Below, one piece after another: positions 14,398-23,171 of a stretch of DNA of 32,870 nt (position 1 is its first letter; each line of letters starts with the position of its first letter). The stretch comes from DATFYM01 sp035315065. GTDB taxonomy: Bacteria > Acidobacteriota > Terriglobia > UBA7540. The position numbers and the translations under genes were made by a program. Below the pieces are notes generated by a model. That model was not told where the DNA came from and made no database searches. It worked only from the letters and a program-made list of their open reading frames with translations. The stretch is taken from contig DATFYM010000109.1 of NCBI GenBank assembly GCA_035315065.1, positions 1-32,870 of the forward strand. Direction: 5' to 3'.

Positions 14398-14514
14398 GGG
14401 ACAGGGACAGGGAAGAGCAAAGAGGGAACAAAGTGCGTGGCTGGTTTCGTACAAGGAAGTAGGAGGCGGGATGAAGTCAGAAATCAGAAGTCAGAAAGCA
14501 GAACCGCCCGTGTT

Positions 14515-14651
14515 CGCATGTCATTCTGAGCGCGCACGCCTTGTCATTCTGAGGGCAGCGAAGAATCTCTCTTCCACTCAATCGATCGGGGAACCAAAGA
14601 GAGATTCTTCGCTGCGCTCAGAATGACAAGGCGCGCTCAGAATGACATGCT
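14515..14651. repeat. Long inverted repeat with GTCATTCTGAG units
   Basis: The left arm 14515-14573 and right arm 14596-14651 are nearly perfect complements over more than 50 bp. Each arm contains two GTCATTCTGAG (or CTCAGAATGAC) copies and GCGAAGAATCTCTCTT. The loop is about 22 nt. A single AGTCAGAAATCAG run lies just before it (14474-14500). The hairpin ends 12 nt before the start of the DUF4097 gene and could affect its translation or separate it from the small gene upstream. Confidence 0.9.
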
Positions 14652-14663
14652 TGAGAGGCAATT

Positions 14664-16154
14664 ATGAGCATGTATACTTACACACATCGAAGAGGATCGA
14701 TTTTCTGGGCTCTCACGCTGATTGGGATCGGTGTGATCTTTCTCGACCAGAACTTCAACCCTTCTATTCACCCCTGGCAGGTCATCGCCAAGTTCTGGCC
14801 GTTGCTGATCATTTTCTGGGGCGCGTCGAAGCTGGTCGATTATCTCCAAGCGCAGGCACATCCGGATAAAGTGGCGCCGCCACTGTTCAGCGCCAGCGAA
14901 GTGGTCCTGCTGCTTCTGATCCTGGTTTTCGGCACCATGCTTTCCCAGATCGTCCTGCATTCCAACTGGACCAACTGGCACTGGAACGACGACGATTTTG
15001 GCAACGTTTTCAACAACTCGTATACTTACACGGCGACCCTCAGCCAGGCAGTGAAGGCGCAGCCCCACCTGGTGCTGGTCGACCGCCGGGGTGACGTCGA
15101 GGTGCATGCCGCCGACCAATCGGGTATCGAAGCAGTGGTGAAGGAGACCATCCGTGCCGACAGCGATCAGGACGCAAAGAAACTCTCCGATGAGTTGAAG
15201 TTTTCCCTTAAGGAAGAGGCGGGCCACTATATTTTCCAGAGCAACGCCGACTCGTTGCCGGACGGCGGCAGTAACATTCACCTCAATGTTTCCCTGCGCG
15301 TCCCCGTTGCCACCTCGGCGGAAGTCACTTGCGAACAGGGCGACATTCTGGTGGACGGGCTGAAGGGTGACCAGAGCCTGGTCGCCAATCATGGGGATGC
15401 GCGGGTCACGAACGTTGAAGGCCTGGTGCGCATCCACAAGTCGGGCGGCGATACCGAAGTGCGCCAGATAAAGGGCAGCGTGGAACTGGACGGCCACGGC
15501 CAGGATGTGCAGGTGGGCAATGTATCCGGCACCGTGACCGTCAACGGCGAGTACCCGGGTTCGTTAGAGTTTCAGGACGTAGCCCAGACCATCCGGTTCA
15601 CCAGTTCGCGCACCGACATGACGGCGCAGAAGCTCAGCGGCCGCCTCAGCATCGAGGTTGGTTCGCTCGACGGCACCGGCATCGATGGGCCGTTCGAGAT
15701 CAACACTAAGGCTAAGGACATCACCCTGGATGGGTTCAAGCACGCGCTGACCATCACCGACACCACCGGCGACATCAACCTTCACGCGGCGGCGCCCCCA
15801 ACCCACCCGATCAGTGTCCAATCGCAGAAGGGCGACATTGAGTTGACGCTGCCCTCCGGCAGCAACTTCCAGATCGAAGCCGTGTCGCACCACGGTGAGG
15901 TCGACACCGACTTCTCCGGGCCTAGCATCAAGGTGAATCACGAAGGCGAAGCGCCGTCGATCATGGGCAGCTACGGCAAAGGCGGGCCGCAGATTCGCCT
16001 GGTCACGGAGTACGGCGCCATTCACATTGTGCGCCAGGGCGCAGGGTCAAGCGAGTCGGAGAAAAAGGAGCAGACGTTGCTTCGGTCACCCGTTCCCCCA
16101 GTTCCACCGGTTCCCGAGCTGGGCTGGACGCGAGCGGCAAGGGCGGGGAATTGA
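14664..16154 (+). CDS. DUF4097-type beta-strand repeat protein with LiaF-like membrane N-terminus
   Basis: Encodes 496 residues; GAGAGG five nucleotides before the ATG. Residues 1-100 contain three hydrophobic helices (about 10-28, 42-58, 76-96); the first two (SIFWALTLIGIGVIFLDQNF and FWPLLIIFWGASKLVDY) are the LiaI/LiaF pair. Residues about 125-450 are a long series of short beta-strand repeats (GDVEVHA, GDILVDGL, GDARVTNVEG, GDTEVRQIKG, VQVGNVSG, GDINLHA, GDIELTLP and others), the DUF4097/DUF4098 adhesin-like pattern, likely a right-handed beta solenoid outside the cytoplasm. The C-terminus is Pro-rich, and the stop lies at the start of an ATTGCAG repeat. It is probably an envelope sensor or structural protein at the end of the sigma locus. 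Confidence 0.87.
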   Translation: MSMYTYTHRRGSIFWALTLIGIGVIFLDQNFNPSIHPWQVIAKFWPLLIIFWGASKLVDYLQAQAHPDKVAPPLFSASEVVLLLLILVFGTMLSQIVLHSNWTNWHWNDDDFGNVFNNSYTYTATLSQAVKAQPHLVLVDRRGDVEVHAADQSGIEAVVKETIRADSDQDAKKLSDELKFSLKEEAGHYIFQSNADSLPDGGSNIHLNVSLRVPVATSAEVTCEQGDILVDGLKGDQSLVANHGDARVTNVEGLVRIHKSGGDTEVRQIKGSVELDGHGQDVQVGNVSGTVTVNGEYPGSLEFQDVAQTIRFTSSRTDMTAQKLSGRLSIEVGSLDGTGIDGPFEINTKAKDITLDGFKHALTITDTTGDINLHAAAPPTHPISVQSQKGDIELTLPSGSNFQIEAVSHHGEVDTDFSGPSIKVNHEGEAPSIMGSYGKGGPQIRLVTEYGAIHIVRQGAGSSESEKKEQTLLRSPVPPVPPVPELGWTRAARAGN

Positions 16155-16249
16155 CGATTGCAGATTGCCGATTGCCGATTGGAAGAGAAGACACAAGCCA
16201 ACCGGGTGTTTTCTGCAATCGTCAATCGTCAATCTGCAATCGTCAATTC
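16150..16249. repeat. ATTGACGATTGCAGATTG quasi-palindrome
   Basis: The left arm 16150-16183 (ATTGACGATTGCAGATTGCC) pairs with the right arm 16211-16249 (TGCAATCGTCAATCGTCAAT). It lies between two convergent genes, and its left arm supplies the stop codon (TGA at 16152) of the DUF4097 gene. Confidence 0.88.
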
Positions 16250-16275
16250 TGACCGTGCCGCCGCAAGTAACTACC

Positions 16276-17586
16276 CTAGGCTACAACGCGCTCCAGCTCT
16301 TCAAAAAAGGTAGGAAAGGAGACGTCGACGCAGCCGCTGTCGCGAATGGTCGTGGTACCCTGCGCCACCAGGCCGGCGACCGCAAAGGCCATGGCGATGC
16401 GATGGTCGCCGTAGCTCGAGACTTCGGCTCCCCGCAGTTGTTGACGCCCGGCGACGCGCAAACCGTCCGGCAGTTCCTCCACGTCTGCCCCCATGCGGCG
16501 AAGGTTCTCCGCCACGGCCGCGAGGCGATCGGTCTCTTTGACGCGCAGTTCCGCCGCGCCGCGGAAGGAGAGGCCGAGCTCGGTTTGGGTGCCGAGCACG
16601 GCAAGGACCGGCAACTCGTCGATGAGGCCGGGAATCAGTTCCAGCGGAATCTCGCCGCCCTGCAAGCGGCTGGTCTCGGCGTGCAGGTCGCCGATCAATT
16701 CGCCCGCCATCATTTCCACGTCGATCACTTTCACTCGTCCGCCCATCTGAACCAGGACGTCGAGGATCGCGGTGCGGGTGGGATTGAGGCCCAGGTTGTG
16801 CAGCACGAGGTTGGCGTCGGGCGTGATGAGGCTGGCGGCGATGAAAAAGGCGGCCGAAGAGAGGTCGCCGGGCACATAGAGTTTGCGGCCCTCGAGGCGA
16901 GCTGGGCCGCGCAGCGCAATGGTGCGGCCATGGCGGCCGATGTCGGCCCCGAATTGCTCCAGCGCGATTTCGGTGTGATCCCGCGTTGCCGCCGGCTCGA
17001 TCACTTGCGTCTCGCCCTCAGCGTACAAGCCGGCGAAGAGGATGGAGGTTTTTACCTGGGCACTCGGAATCGGCAGCTCGTAGCGAATGGGTCGCAGCGA
17101 TCCGTCGGCGCTGCCTTCGATCTCAAGCGGGGGCAGGCCGCCTTCCGCACTCTTGATGTGCGCGCCCATCCGGGCGAGCGGATCCATCACCCGTCTCATG
17201 GGACGGCGCCGCAGCGACTCGTCTCCGGTGATGACAGAGCGGAACCGCTGCGCGGCCAGGATGCCGGAAAGCATGCGCATGGTCGAGCCGGAGTTGCCGG
17301 CGTCGAGGCGCGTTGTCGGTGCGCTCAGGCCATGGAGTCCCGCGCCGTGGATGGTCAGCGCATCGCCCTGGGATTCCATTTCCACTCCCAGCGTCTTCAG
17401 GCAGCCAAGCGTACTGTGGCAATCGGCGCTGGAAGAAAAGAAGTGAATCTCGCTCGGCCCTTCGGCGATTGCGGCCAGCATGGCGTAGCGATGCGATATG
17501 GACTTGTCGCCGGGGAGCTGGACAGTCCCGTCCATTCGTTTTGCGGGCTTGATCTTCTTCGTCTTGGTGGAGCTAAAGAGTCCCAT
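16276..17586 (-). CDS. aroA: 3-phosphoshikimate 1-carboxyvinyltransferase (EPSP synthase)
   Basis: Transfers the enolpyruvyl group of PEP to shikimate-3-phosphate, the sixth step of the cytoplasmic shikimate pathway to aromatic amino acids. From ATG 17586 it has 436 residues, the normal length; a GTG at 17661 would add 25 residues with no family match. Motifs: LPGDKSISHRYAML near the N-terminus (PEP/S3P binding), LDAGNSGSTMRM (PEP loop, glycine retained), GDESLRRRPMRR, VPGDLSSAAFFIAA, IDELPVLAVLG (catalytic Asp/Glu region), RVKETDRLAA and SYGDHRIAMAFAVAG. RPMRR resembles the RPMxR pattern described for class II enzymes, but class and inhibitor sensitivity cannot be settled here. No other aro gene is adjacent, and no strong ribosome site is seen before the chosen start. 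Confidence 0.95.
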   Translation of the reverse strand: MGLFSSTKTKKIKPAKRMDGTVQLPGDKSISHRYAMLAAIAEGPSEIHFFSSSADCHSTLGCLKTLGVEMESQGDALTIHGAGLHGLSAPTTRLDAGNSGSTMRMLSGILAAQRFRSVITGDESLRRRPMRRVMDPLARMGAHIKSAEGGLPPLEIEGSADGSLRPIRYELPIPSAQVKTSILFAGLYAEGETQVIEPAATRDHTEIALEQFGADIGRHGRTIALRGPARLEGRKLYVPGDLSSAAFFIAASLITPDANLVLHNLGLNPTRTAILDVLVQMGGRVKVIDVEMMAGELIGDLHAETSRLQGGEIPLELIPGLIDELPVLAVLGTQTELGLSFRGAAELRVKETDRLAAVAENLRRMGADVEELPDGLRVAGRQQLRGAEVSSYGDHRIAMAFAVAGLVAQGTTTIRDSGCVDVSFPTFFEELERVVA

Positions 17587-17868
17587 AGATCGAGGGCCAG
17601 TAACCTGCCGTCGCGCGCCATCGTCAGAGATGATGTGGAGAGATTTCGACACCGCTGGCACCGCTCACTGGTTCTTTTGCGACGTCCTGGCCCACTGCTC
17701 GTCCTTGGCGCGCAAGAGCCGGAAGAGCCGAGGTGACGCAGGTCACAGCGGTCCGAGACCGCCATCACTTCGGTTGGCGGGCTTCCCACTCGATAATAAC
17801 ACTGGTACGACGAATGAGATCGATCGTTTACCAGAGGGACCGAGAATGCCAGAAGGAGAACAACAGCG
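17587..17868. other. Divergent intergenic region (aroA / rubrerythrin)
   Basis: No gene is supported. Promoters for both divergent neighbours should lie here. AAGGAGAACAACAGCG precedes the rubrerythrin ATG. TTGGCG (17774-17779) and GATAAT (17792-17797) are suggestive, but the 12-bp spacing is wrong for a sigma-70 promoter. Confidence 0.4.
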
Positions 17869-18519
17869 ATGAACAACTACTTTCGCAGTATGCTTCGCAA
17901 AGGCGCGTTTCTGATAGCCGCAGGACTTGTGTCGCTGACGCTAGTCAGTCCGGCTGCGGCCGCCTCCCAACCTAAGCCCGCCAAGACGGTGGAAGACCTC
18001 CGAACCGCCTGCCGGATCGAAAGCAATGCCCGTGCCCGTTACCTTGCCTTCGCCCAGAAAGCCGACGCGGAAGGCTACGGTGAGGTGGCAAGCCTGTTCC
18101 GCGCCGTCGCGCGCTCGGAAGAGGTCGAAGTCAACAATCAGACGGCCGTGATCAAGAAGCTGGGCGCCATCGATTACCCGGCCGCGATCACCAACCCTGT
18201 CGTTAAGTCCACGCGCGAGAACCTCATCGCGTCCGCCGCCCCGGGTGAAGAGTACGCAGGAGACATGTATTCCCGGTTCATCAAGGCGGCCAAAGCCGGG
18301 TCTAACCAGGATGCGGCAACGGCCTTTTTCTACGCTGAGGAGTCTTGGGCCCAGAACGAGGTCCTGTTTCACAAAGCGCTCCTTGGCCTTGACAACATGA
18401 AGGGTAAGAGCCGCACGTATTATGTGTGCACGGTGTGCGGCTACACCGCCGAGCGGCCGGTCCCCAAGACCTGCGAGACTTGCGCCAGTCGCGCTGAAAA
18501 ATACGAAGCGGTGAAGTAG
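17869..18519 (+). CDS. Exported rubrerythrin-like protein
   Basis: Encodes 216 residues; AAGGAG ten nucleotides upstream. A Sec-type signal peptide (basic MNNYFRSMLRKG, hydrophobic core to about residue 30, then SPAAAAS) precedes a ferritin-like four-helix domain (about 40-170) beginning KTVEDLRTACRIESNARARYLAFAQKA, which matches rubrerythrin ESxARxRY. A C-terminal rubredoxin knot has YYVCTVCGYTA and TCETC (two C-x2-C pairs). Classical rubrerythrins are cytoplasmic peroxidases, so an envelope location is unusual. By hand alignment the two ExxH diiron motifs appear as SEEVE and AEESW, with both histidines absent, so metal binding or activity may differ. A GC hairpin follows the stop. Confidence 0.88.
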   Translation: MNNYFRSMLRKGAFLIAAGLVSLTLVSPAAAASQPKPAKTVEDLRTACRIESNARARYLAFAQKADAEGYGEVASLFRAVARSEEVEVNNQTAVIKKLGAIDYPAAITNPVVKSTRENLIASAAPGEEYAGDMYSRFIKAAKAGSNQDAATAFFYAEESWAQNEVLFHKALLGLDNMKGKSRTYYVCTVCGYTAERPVPKTCETCASRAEKYEAVK

Positions 18520-18538
18520 CCTAGAGCGCGAAGGCGTA

Positions 18539-18559
18539 GGGGCGAGTGGCGCTCGCCCC
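18539..18559 (+). terminator. GC-rich hairpin after rubrerythrin gene
   Basis: GGGGCGAG (18539-18546) pairs perfectly with CTCGCCCC (18552-18559) around a five-base loop, 20 nt after the rubrerythrin stop. No T-run follows, so it is a terminator-like hairpin, possibly for both strands, and not a classical intrinsic terminator. Confidence 0.5.
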
Positions 18560-18655
18560 GCGCCGGCCCGGTGTGCGTTGGGCATTAGACGACGTCCGCC
18601 GGTAACATTGAGGGCGAACTCCTCTTCAAGCCTGGAGCCGAAACGCCTTTTGTCC

Positions 18656-18892
18656 CTACGAGTCGCGGGGGTCGTCCCTGCCAGGCCCCTGCTCTTCATA
18701 TCCTGCGCAGTGGAGTACCGGCAACCGTGGGTAGGGCGGGAAACGCGAATCGGTTTTCGACCGCAGGCAGCGATAGAACACCGTGCCGCGGTCCGATTGC
18801 ACCACCCGGGCTTGCGCGCACCGGAAACAAAGTCCCACCCGGTCCTTTTCCTGTGATTGAGCGTCGATGGCAGCACCGTTTTCAATGGTCAA
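18656..18892 (-). CDS. Small Cys4 putative metal-binding protein
   Basis: Encodes 78 residues from TTG 18892; no ATG is available, so the start is uncertain, and GTG at 18838 is an alternative. The cysteines C22-x2-C25 (LCFRCAQARVV), C42 (VFYRCLRS) and C62 (LPVLHCAGYE) are spaced as in a zinc-binding fold. The stretch TVFYRCLRSKTDSRFPPYPRLPVL has the look of a short conserved bacterial protein I recall as uncharacterised; the recollection is not a database result. No signal peptide or membrane helix. It is convergent with the rubrerythrin gene and divergent from the transporter. The opposite strand also has an open frame (18578-18856), which lacks these patterns. Confidence 0.6.
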   Translation of the reverse strand: MTIENGAAIDAQSQEKDRVGLCFRCAQARVVQSDRGTVFYRCLRSKTDSRFPPYPRLPVLHCAGYEEQGPGRDDPRDS

Positions 18893-19006
18893 TGCTCTAA
18901 CGTCCTCTGCCGGAGGGCCTAAATGAATTCCATTCTGTCGCCAAATCTCCTCTCAGGTCCATCCAAAACCTCACCCAACTCGACACTTTAAGAGCGTGGA
19001 CGAAGC

Positions 19007-20422
19007 ATGATTGCCGGAACCAAGTCAGATACATCCGTGGTCCCGGCGGCCTACAACACGACTTACACTTGGACGATATCCCTCGTAGCAGCGCTCGGCG
19101 GGCTCCTGTTTGGTTACGACTGGGTGGTCATCGGTGGCGCCAAGCCGTTCTACGAGAAATTCTTCCGTTTGACCGAAGCGTCGCAACAAGGGTGGGCCAT
19201 GAGCTGCGCCCTGGTGGGTTGCTTGGCCGGCGCACTGATCTCCGGCGCCCTCAGCGGCCGGTTCGGTCGCAGGCGCCTCCTGACGTTCACGGCGCTTCTG
19301 TTTGCCTTGTCATCGCTGGGCACGGCCCTAGCCAATACGTTCGGCCACTTCGTCGAGTGGCGGCTCGCTGGCGGCATCGCCATTGGCCTTGCCTCCAGCC
19401 TCTCGCCGATGTATATCGCCGAAATCTCGCCTCCTCAAGTTCGCGGCAAGCTGGTTTCCCTGAATCAACTGACAATCGTGATTGGCATCCTCCTGGCTCA
19501 ATTCATCAATTGGGCGATTGCCCGGCCTGTGCCCCTGGGGGCCACAGCTCAGGACATTCTCAATTCCTGGAACGGCCAAGTCGGCTGGCGCTGGATGTTC
19601 GGTGTCACAGCGATCGCGGCCATCTTCTTCCTTGCCGGCACGCTGGCGGTTCCGGAAAGCCCCCGGTGGCTTGCCCAGAAAGGCCAGGCGGAACAGGCGC
19701 GTCGCGTTCTGGCCAAAATCGGCGGCGAGGCCTATAGTGCGGGAGCGATGGCCGAGATCGAAGCCAGCCTGGGCAGAGTCGCCCGAAAGACAAGTTTCCG
19801 AGACCTTCTCGATCCCAAGGCCTTCAGGGTTCTTTCCCTGGCAGTCGTGCTGGCCGTATTCCAACAGTGGTGCGGGATCAACGTTATTTTCAACTACGCC
19901 GAGGACGTGTTTGCCGCCGCCGGCTACAACGTGTCCGCCATTTTGTTCGATATCGTTGTGACCGGCGTAGTCAACCTGGTGTTCACCGTCGTGGCGATCA
20001 GCATGGTGGATCGGGCCGGGAGGCGTATCCTGATGCTGATCGGCGCGGCCGGTCTCGCCATCATCTACGCAGTTCTCGGCGCTGGCTATCGTCAGGGGAG
20101 TCATGGATTCGGCATGTTGCTGGTGGTGGTGGCAGCGATCGCGTGTTACGCGATGTCGTTGGCTCCAGTCACCTGGGTCGTGATTGCGGAGATCTTTCCC
20201 AATCGCATGCGCGGAATTGGCATGTCTCTTGCCGTCGCCTCCTTGTGGATTGCGTCGTTCATCCTGACCTACACCTTCCCGCTGTTGAACCACGATCTGG
20301 GCCCCGCGGGGACGTTTTGGATTTACGCCGCCATTTGTATTGCCGGGTTCGTGTTTATCAAATTCCGTTTGCCTGAAACCAAAGGCAAAACACTGGAGGA
20401 GATTGAAAAGGCCGCTTTCTAA
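19007..20422 (+). CDS. MFS sugar porter (XylE/GalP-like)
   Basis: Encodes 471 residues with about twelve membrane helices. Sugar-porter signatures: GGLLFGYDWVVIGGA in helix 1, GRFGRRRLL after helix 2, GLASSLSPMYIAEISPPQVRGKLVSLNQL around helix 5, PESPRWLAQKGQ before the central loop, QQWCGINVIFNYAEDVF in helix 7, VDRAGRRILM, and the C-terminal PETKGKTLEEIE. This identifies a proton- or facilitated-diffusion importer of a hexose or pentose in the inner membrane. The gene ends 19 bp from the stop of the convergent GH2 beta-galactosidase. A joint role, with exported enzyme releasing sugar and this carrier importing it, is plausible but unproven. The ribosome site is weak (GGACG). The specific sugar cannot be read from sequence. 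Confidence 0.94.
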   Translation: MIAGTKSDTSVVPAAYNTTYTWTISLVAALGGLLFGYDWVVIGGAKPFYEKFFRLTEASQQGWAMSCALVGCLAGALISGALSGRFGRRRLLTFTALLFALSSLGTALANTFGHFVEWRLAGGIAIGLASSLSPMYIAEISPPQVRGKLVSLNQLTIVIGILLAQFINWAIARPVPLGATAQDILNSWNGQVGWRWMFGVTAIAAIFFLAGTLAVPESPRWLAQKGQAEQARRVLAKIGGEAYSAGAMAEIEASLGRVARKTSFRDLLDPKAFRVLSLAVVLAVFQQWCGINVIFNYAEDVFAAAGYNVSAILFDIVVTGVVNLVFTVVAISMVDRAGRRILMLIGAAGLAIIYAVLGAGYRQGSHGFGMLLVVVAAIACYAMSLAPVTWVVIAEIFPNRMRGIGMSLAVASLWIASFILTYTFPLLNHDLGPAGTFWIYAAICIAGFVFIKFRLPETKGKTLEEIEKAAF

Positions 20423-20441
20423 TGAAGCGCGCACTGTCGGG

Positions 20442-23114
20442 TTAGCCTACCTTCACCGCAATGCTGGCGGACACCAGTCCCTCGGCCTGCGCTCGCAACA
20501 TGACATTCCCGGAAGCACCGGTGGGCCTCACGATAGCCAGGCACTTGCCGTGGAACGTTGTAGGGCGTTGTCGGCGGAAGCTCCGGACGTCTTTCGGATT
20601 GGCCGTCCCGACTCCCGCCAACTCCCCCACGCCACTGATGCTAAAGGCGACGGGCACGGTGGCGTCGGGCACCACGTCTCCGGCTTGGTCCACCACCTCC
20701 AACGTCACATACGCGAGGTCATTGCGATCGCGGCGAATCGACTGCCGGTCTGCTCTCAGCCGCAGTTTGGCAGGCTTTCCCGCTGTTTTGAACGCAAGCT
20801 CTGCGATCTGTCTCCCCTCCGCGAGAGCGATCGCCTTCAGTTCGCCCGCCGCGTATGGCACATCGAACTCAGCCCTAAACTTGGTTTCGGCCGAAACCGG
20901 TTTGGTCCCGATCTCCTGGCCATTGAGCAGAAGTCGGACTTGGTCGCCTGACGAGTACGCTCGCAACTTCAGGGTTTTGCCTTCGTGACCGGGCCAAGTC
21001 CAGCTTCGCAGTTCGTCCGACCAGCCCCAAGAACTGATCCTCTTGCTGCGACCTTCAGGTACGGGGCGCTGCACCGCCATCTCCAGCTTGCTCTCTCCCC
21101 AAAGCACGCGCTTGTAGTGCAACTGGGGCTTCGCCTCGCCGATCAAGTCGATATCTCCGCAGTAGGCGTTGAACCATGGGTAAGTCGCGAAGATCAGCAT
21201 AATATCGCCCGGGAGTTGTGGTATCGACCCGCCGGGCGGCGGGGTCGGTGCGCTTGGTAGAGGAAAGGGGGATGCTGAGTTCAGTTGTGCGTTTCCGATG
21301 CCGGACTCTCCGAGATAATCCATCCCTGTCCAAACGAAGTCGCCTAGCACGTACGCGTGCTTCTGAACCATCTGCCAGTTTTCGAAAGCTTCCAGCGGGA
21401 AGGACTCCGTCCCCATCACGACGCGACCTGGAAGCCGCGCGTGGTCGCCTTCATACTCCCTCCACTGATAGTTGTAGCCTCCGACGTTGAGATACTGGAA
21501 CGCGGGGTCGCTCTCCGGCCACGCGCGTGGTTTTCCCTGCTCGAAGAAGAACGGAATGGCAGCAGTGACCGGCCGGGTGGGGTCGAGTTGCTTGACTTCG
21601 TCAACGAGTTGCTTGGCTCTGGCCACCCCTTCCGGATCGGCCCTTTCGGGAACCTCGTTGCCGATACTCCAGAAAATAACGCTCGGGTGGTTCCGGTCGC
21701 GAAGCACCATGGCGTCGATATCACGCTGCCACCAATCCTGGAAGTAAAGATGATAGTCCTGAGGATTCTTCTGAATTGCCCACTGGTCGAAAGCCTCATC
21801 GATCACCAGAATGCCAGTCCGGTCGCAGGCGTCGAGGAATGCGGGAGAGGGAGGATTATGACTGCAACGGATGGCGTTAAACCCATTGGCCTTCATCAAC
21901 TCCACCCGCCGTTCGTCAGCGCGGTCGATGGCGGCCGAGCCCAGCAGACCGTTGTCGTGATGCAGGCAGCCGCCCCTCAGTTTCACCACTTCGCCGTTGA
22001 TCCGAAGGCCGGCTTCCGCATCCACCTCGATCTTACGGATGCCGAATGAGGCTGTGGTGTGGTCCACGGTGGTTCCGCCCACCAGCAGATCGACCTCGGC
22101 GCGGTAGAGTTGCGGGCTAGCCGTGGACCATAACCGGGGCGACTTGATCGCAATCTCCTGGTCCGCCTGCGTGCTCCCGCCGGCGGCCACCGACTGCGTG
22201 GTTTCGTGGCTTCCGGTCAGAGCGTTCTCCGGATCCAGCAACCGCACCCGGACGGCTACATTTTGCGCAGCCTTTCCACGGTTCTCGATCTTCACCGCCA
22301 CTTTAACCCTGGCGGCGTCTTTTGAAACCTCGGGCGTCGTGACGTATGTTCCCCAGAGGGGCAGGCGGACCTCGCCGGTGACATTCAGCCAGACGTGGCG
22401 GTAAATGCCAGAGCCGGAATACCACCGGCTGTTGCGTCCCTCGTTTCGCACCCGTACCGCCAAGACATTCTCCCCTTGGCGGCGCAGATAAGCTGTCAGG
22501 TCGTACGCAAAGGCCGTGTAGCCGTAAGGGTGGTAGCCCAGATGATGGCCGTTCAGCCAGACGTCGCTGTTCATATAAACGGCGTCAAATACGATCTCCA
22601 CCTGACTCACGGCATCCAGGGCATTTGCCGCGAACCGCTTGCGATACCAGCCCGTGCCTCCCGCAACCCAGCCGGTGTCGCGCTTTCCTTCGCTCCGGTA
22701 GCTATCGAACGGGCCGATCCGCGATGGCACCACAGTGTCGCCCCAGACTGCGCCCTCACCGGTGGATTCAGGGACAGGCGGGAGATCTTCGACGCTCCAA
22801 TCGTGGGGCAGGTCGAGCACGCGCCACGCGCTGTCGTTAAACTCCTGGCGCTCGGCACCTGGAGCATCTCCGCGATAGAAGCGCCAGCCGCCGTCGAAGG
22901 GCTGATCGCGCTGGTTCGCGACACGGGACCCCACATCGGCCACGGGCTCGTGTTGTTGACCGTGAGCCAGTTCGCTCAGGAGCGGTACCGCCGCGAATCC
23001 GGCAACGAAAGACTTCAGTGCGTCGCGCCGGCGGACGCCGCCACCGCTGCTGTCGTTCGTGGCTGCGCCGCTTTCCTTTGATGATGCCCGCTCTCGTCCA
23101 CTCTCTGTATCCAT
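20442..23114 (-). CDS. Tat-exported glycoside hydrolase family 2 beta-galactosidase
   Basis: Encodes 890 residues; GAGGA six nucleotides before the ATG. A twin-arginine-type signal (RRRDALKSF, about 28-36, then a hydrophobic stretch to SELAHG) predicts folded export. GH2 layout: sugar-binding jelly-roll domain (about 70-250, with DLPHDWSVED and WLNGHHLGYHPYGYTAF), immunoglobulin-like domain (about 255-360), and TIM barrel from about 370 with LRGGCLHHDNG, NAIRCSHNPPSP, acid/base E487 in FWSIGNEVPE and nucleophile E570 in VVMGTESFP. The C-terminal part (about 690-890) has further beta domains of DUF4982 and Ig type. It removes terminal beta-galactosyl or related residues from polysaccharides; the exact glycoside is inferred. 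An ECF sigma gene ends 57 bp upstream on the same strand. Confidence 0.95.
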   Translation of the reverse strand: MDTESGRERASSKESGAATNDSSGGGVRRRDALKSFVAGFAAVPLLSELAHGQQHEPVADVGSRVANQRDQPFDGGWRFYRGDAPGAERQEFNDSAWRVLDLPHDWSVEDLPPVPESTGEGAVWGDTVVPSRIGPFDSYRSEGKRDTGWVAGGTGWYRKRFAANALDAVSQVEIVFDAVYMNSDVWLNGHHLGYHPYGYTAFAYDLTAYLRRQGENVLAVRVRNEGRNSRWYSGSGIYRHVWLNVTGEVRLPLWGTYVTTPEVSKDAARVKVAVKIENRGKAAQNVAVRVRLLDPENALTGSHETTQSVAAGGSTQADQEIAIKSPRLWSTASPQLYRAEVDLLVGGTTVDHTTASFGIRKIEVDAEAGLRINGEVVKLRGGCLHHDNGLLGSAAIDRADERRVELMKANGFNAIRCSHNPPSPAFLDACDRTGILVIDEAFDQWAIQKNPQDYHLYFQDWWQRDIDAMVLRDRNHPSVIFWSIGNEVPERADPEGVARAKQLVDEVKQLDPTRPVTAAIPFFFEQGKPRAWPESDPAFQYLNVGGYNYQWREYEGDHARLPGRVVMGTESFPLEAFENWQMVQKHAYVLGDFVWTGMDYLGESGIGNAQLNSASPFPLPSAPTPPPGGSIPQLPGDIMLIFATYPWFNAYCGDIDLIGEAKPQLHYKRVLWGESKLEMAVQRPVPEGRSKRISSWGWSDELRSWTWPGHEGKTLKLRAYSSGDQVRLLLNGQEIGTKPVSAETKFRAEFDVPYAAGELKAIALAEGRQIAELAFKTAGKPAKLRLRADRQSIRRDRNDLAYVTLEVVDQAGDVVPDATVPVAFSISGVGELAGVGTANPKDVRSFRRQRPTTFHGKCLAIVRPTGASGNVMLRAQAEGLVSASIAVKVG

Positions 23115-23171
23115 GCTTAGTCCTCGTTTTCGGGTTGCTTGTCTTCGATCATGTACGGCCCTGGTGTCACA

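Noticed and set aside
16027..17736. 569-codon plus-strand frame opposite aroA
   Set aside because: Antisense of aroA, and its start lies inside the DUF4097 gene.
19328..20434. 368-codon minus-strand frame opposite the sugar porter
   Set aside because: No hydrophobic or domain pattern; His/Gln/Asp-rich composition typical of antisense translation of a membrane protein.
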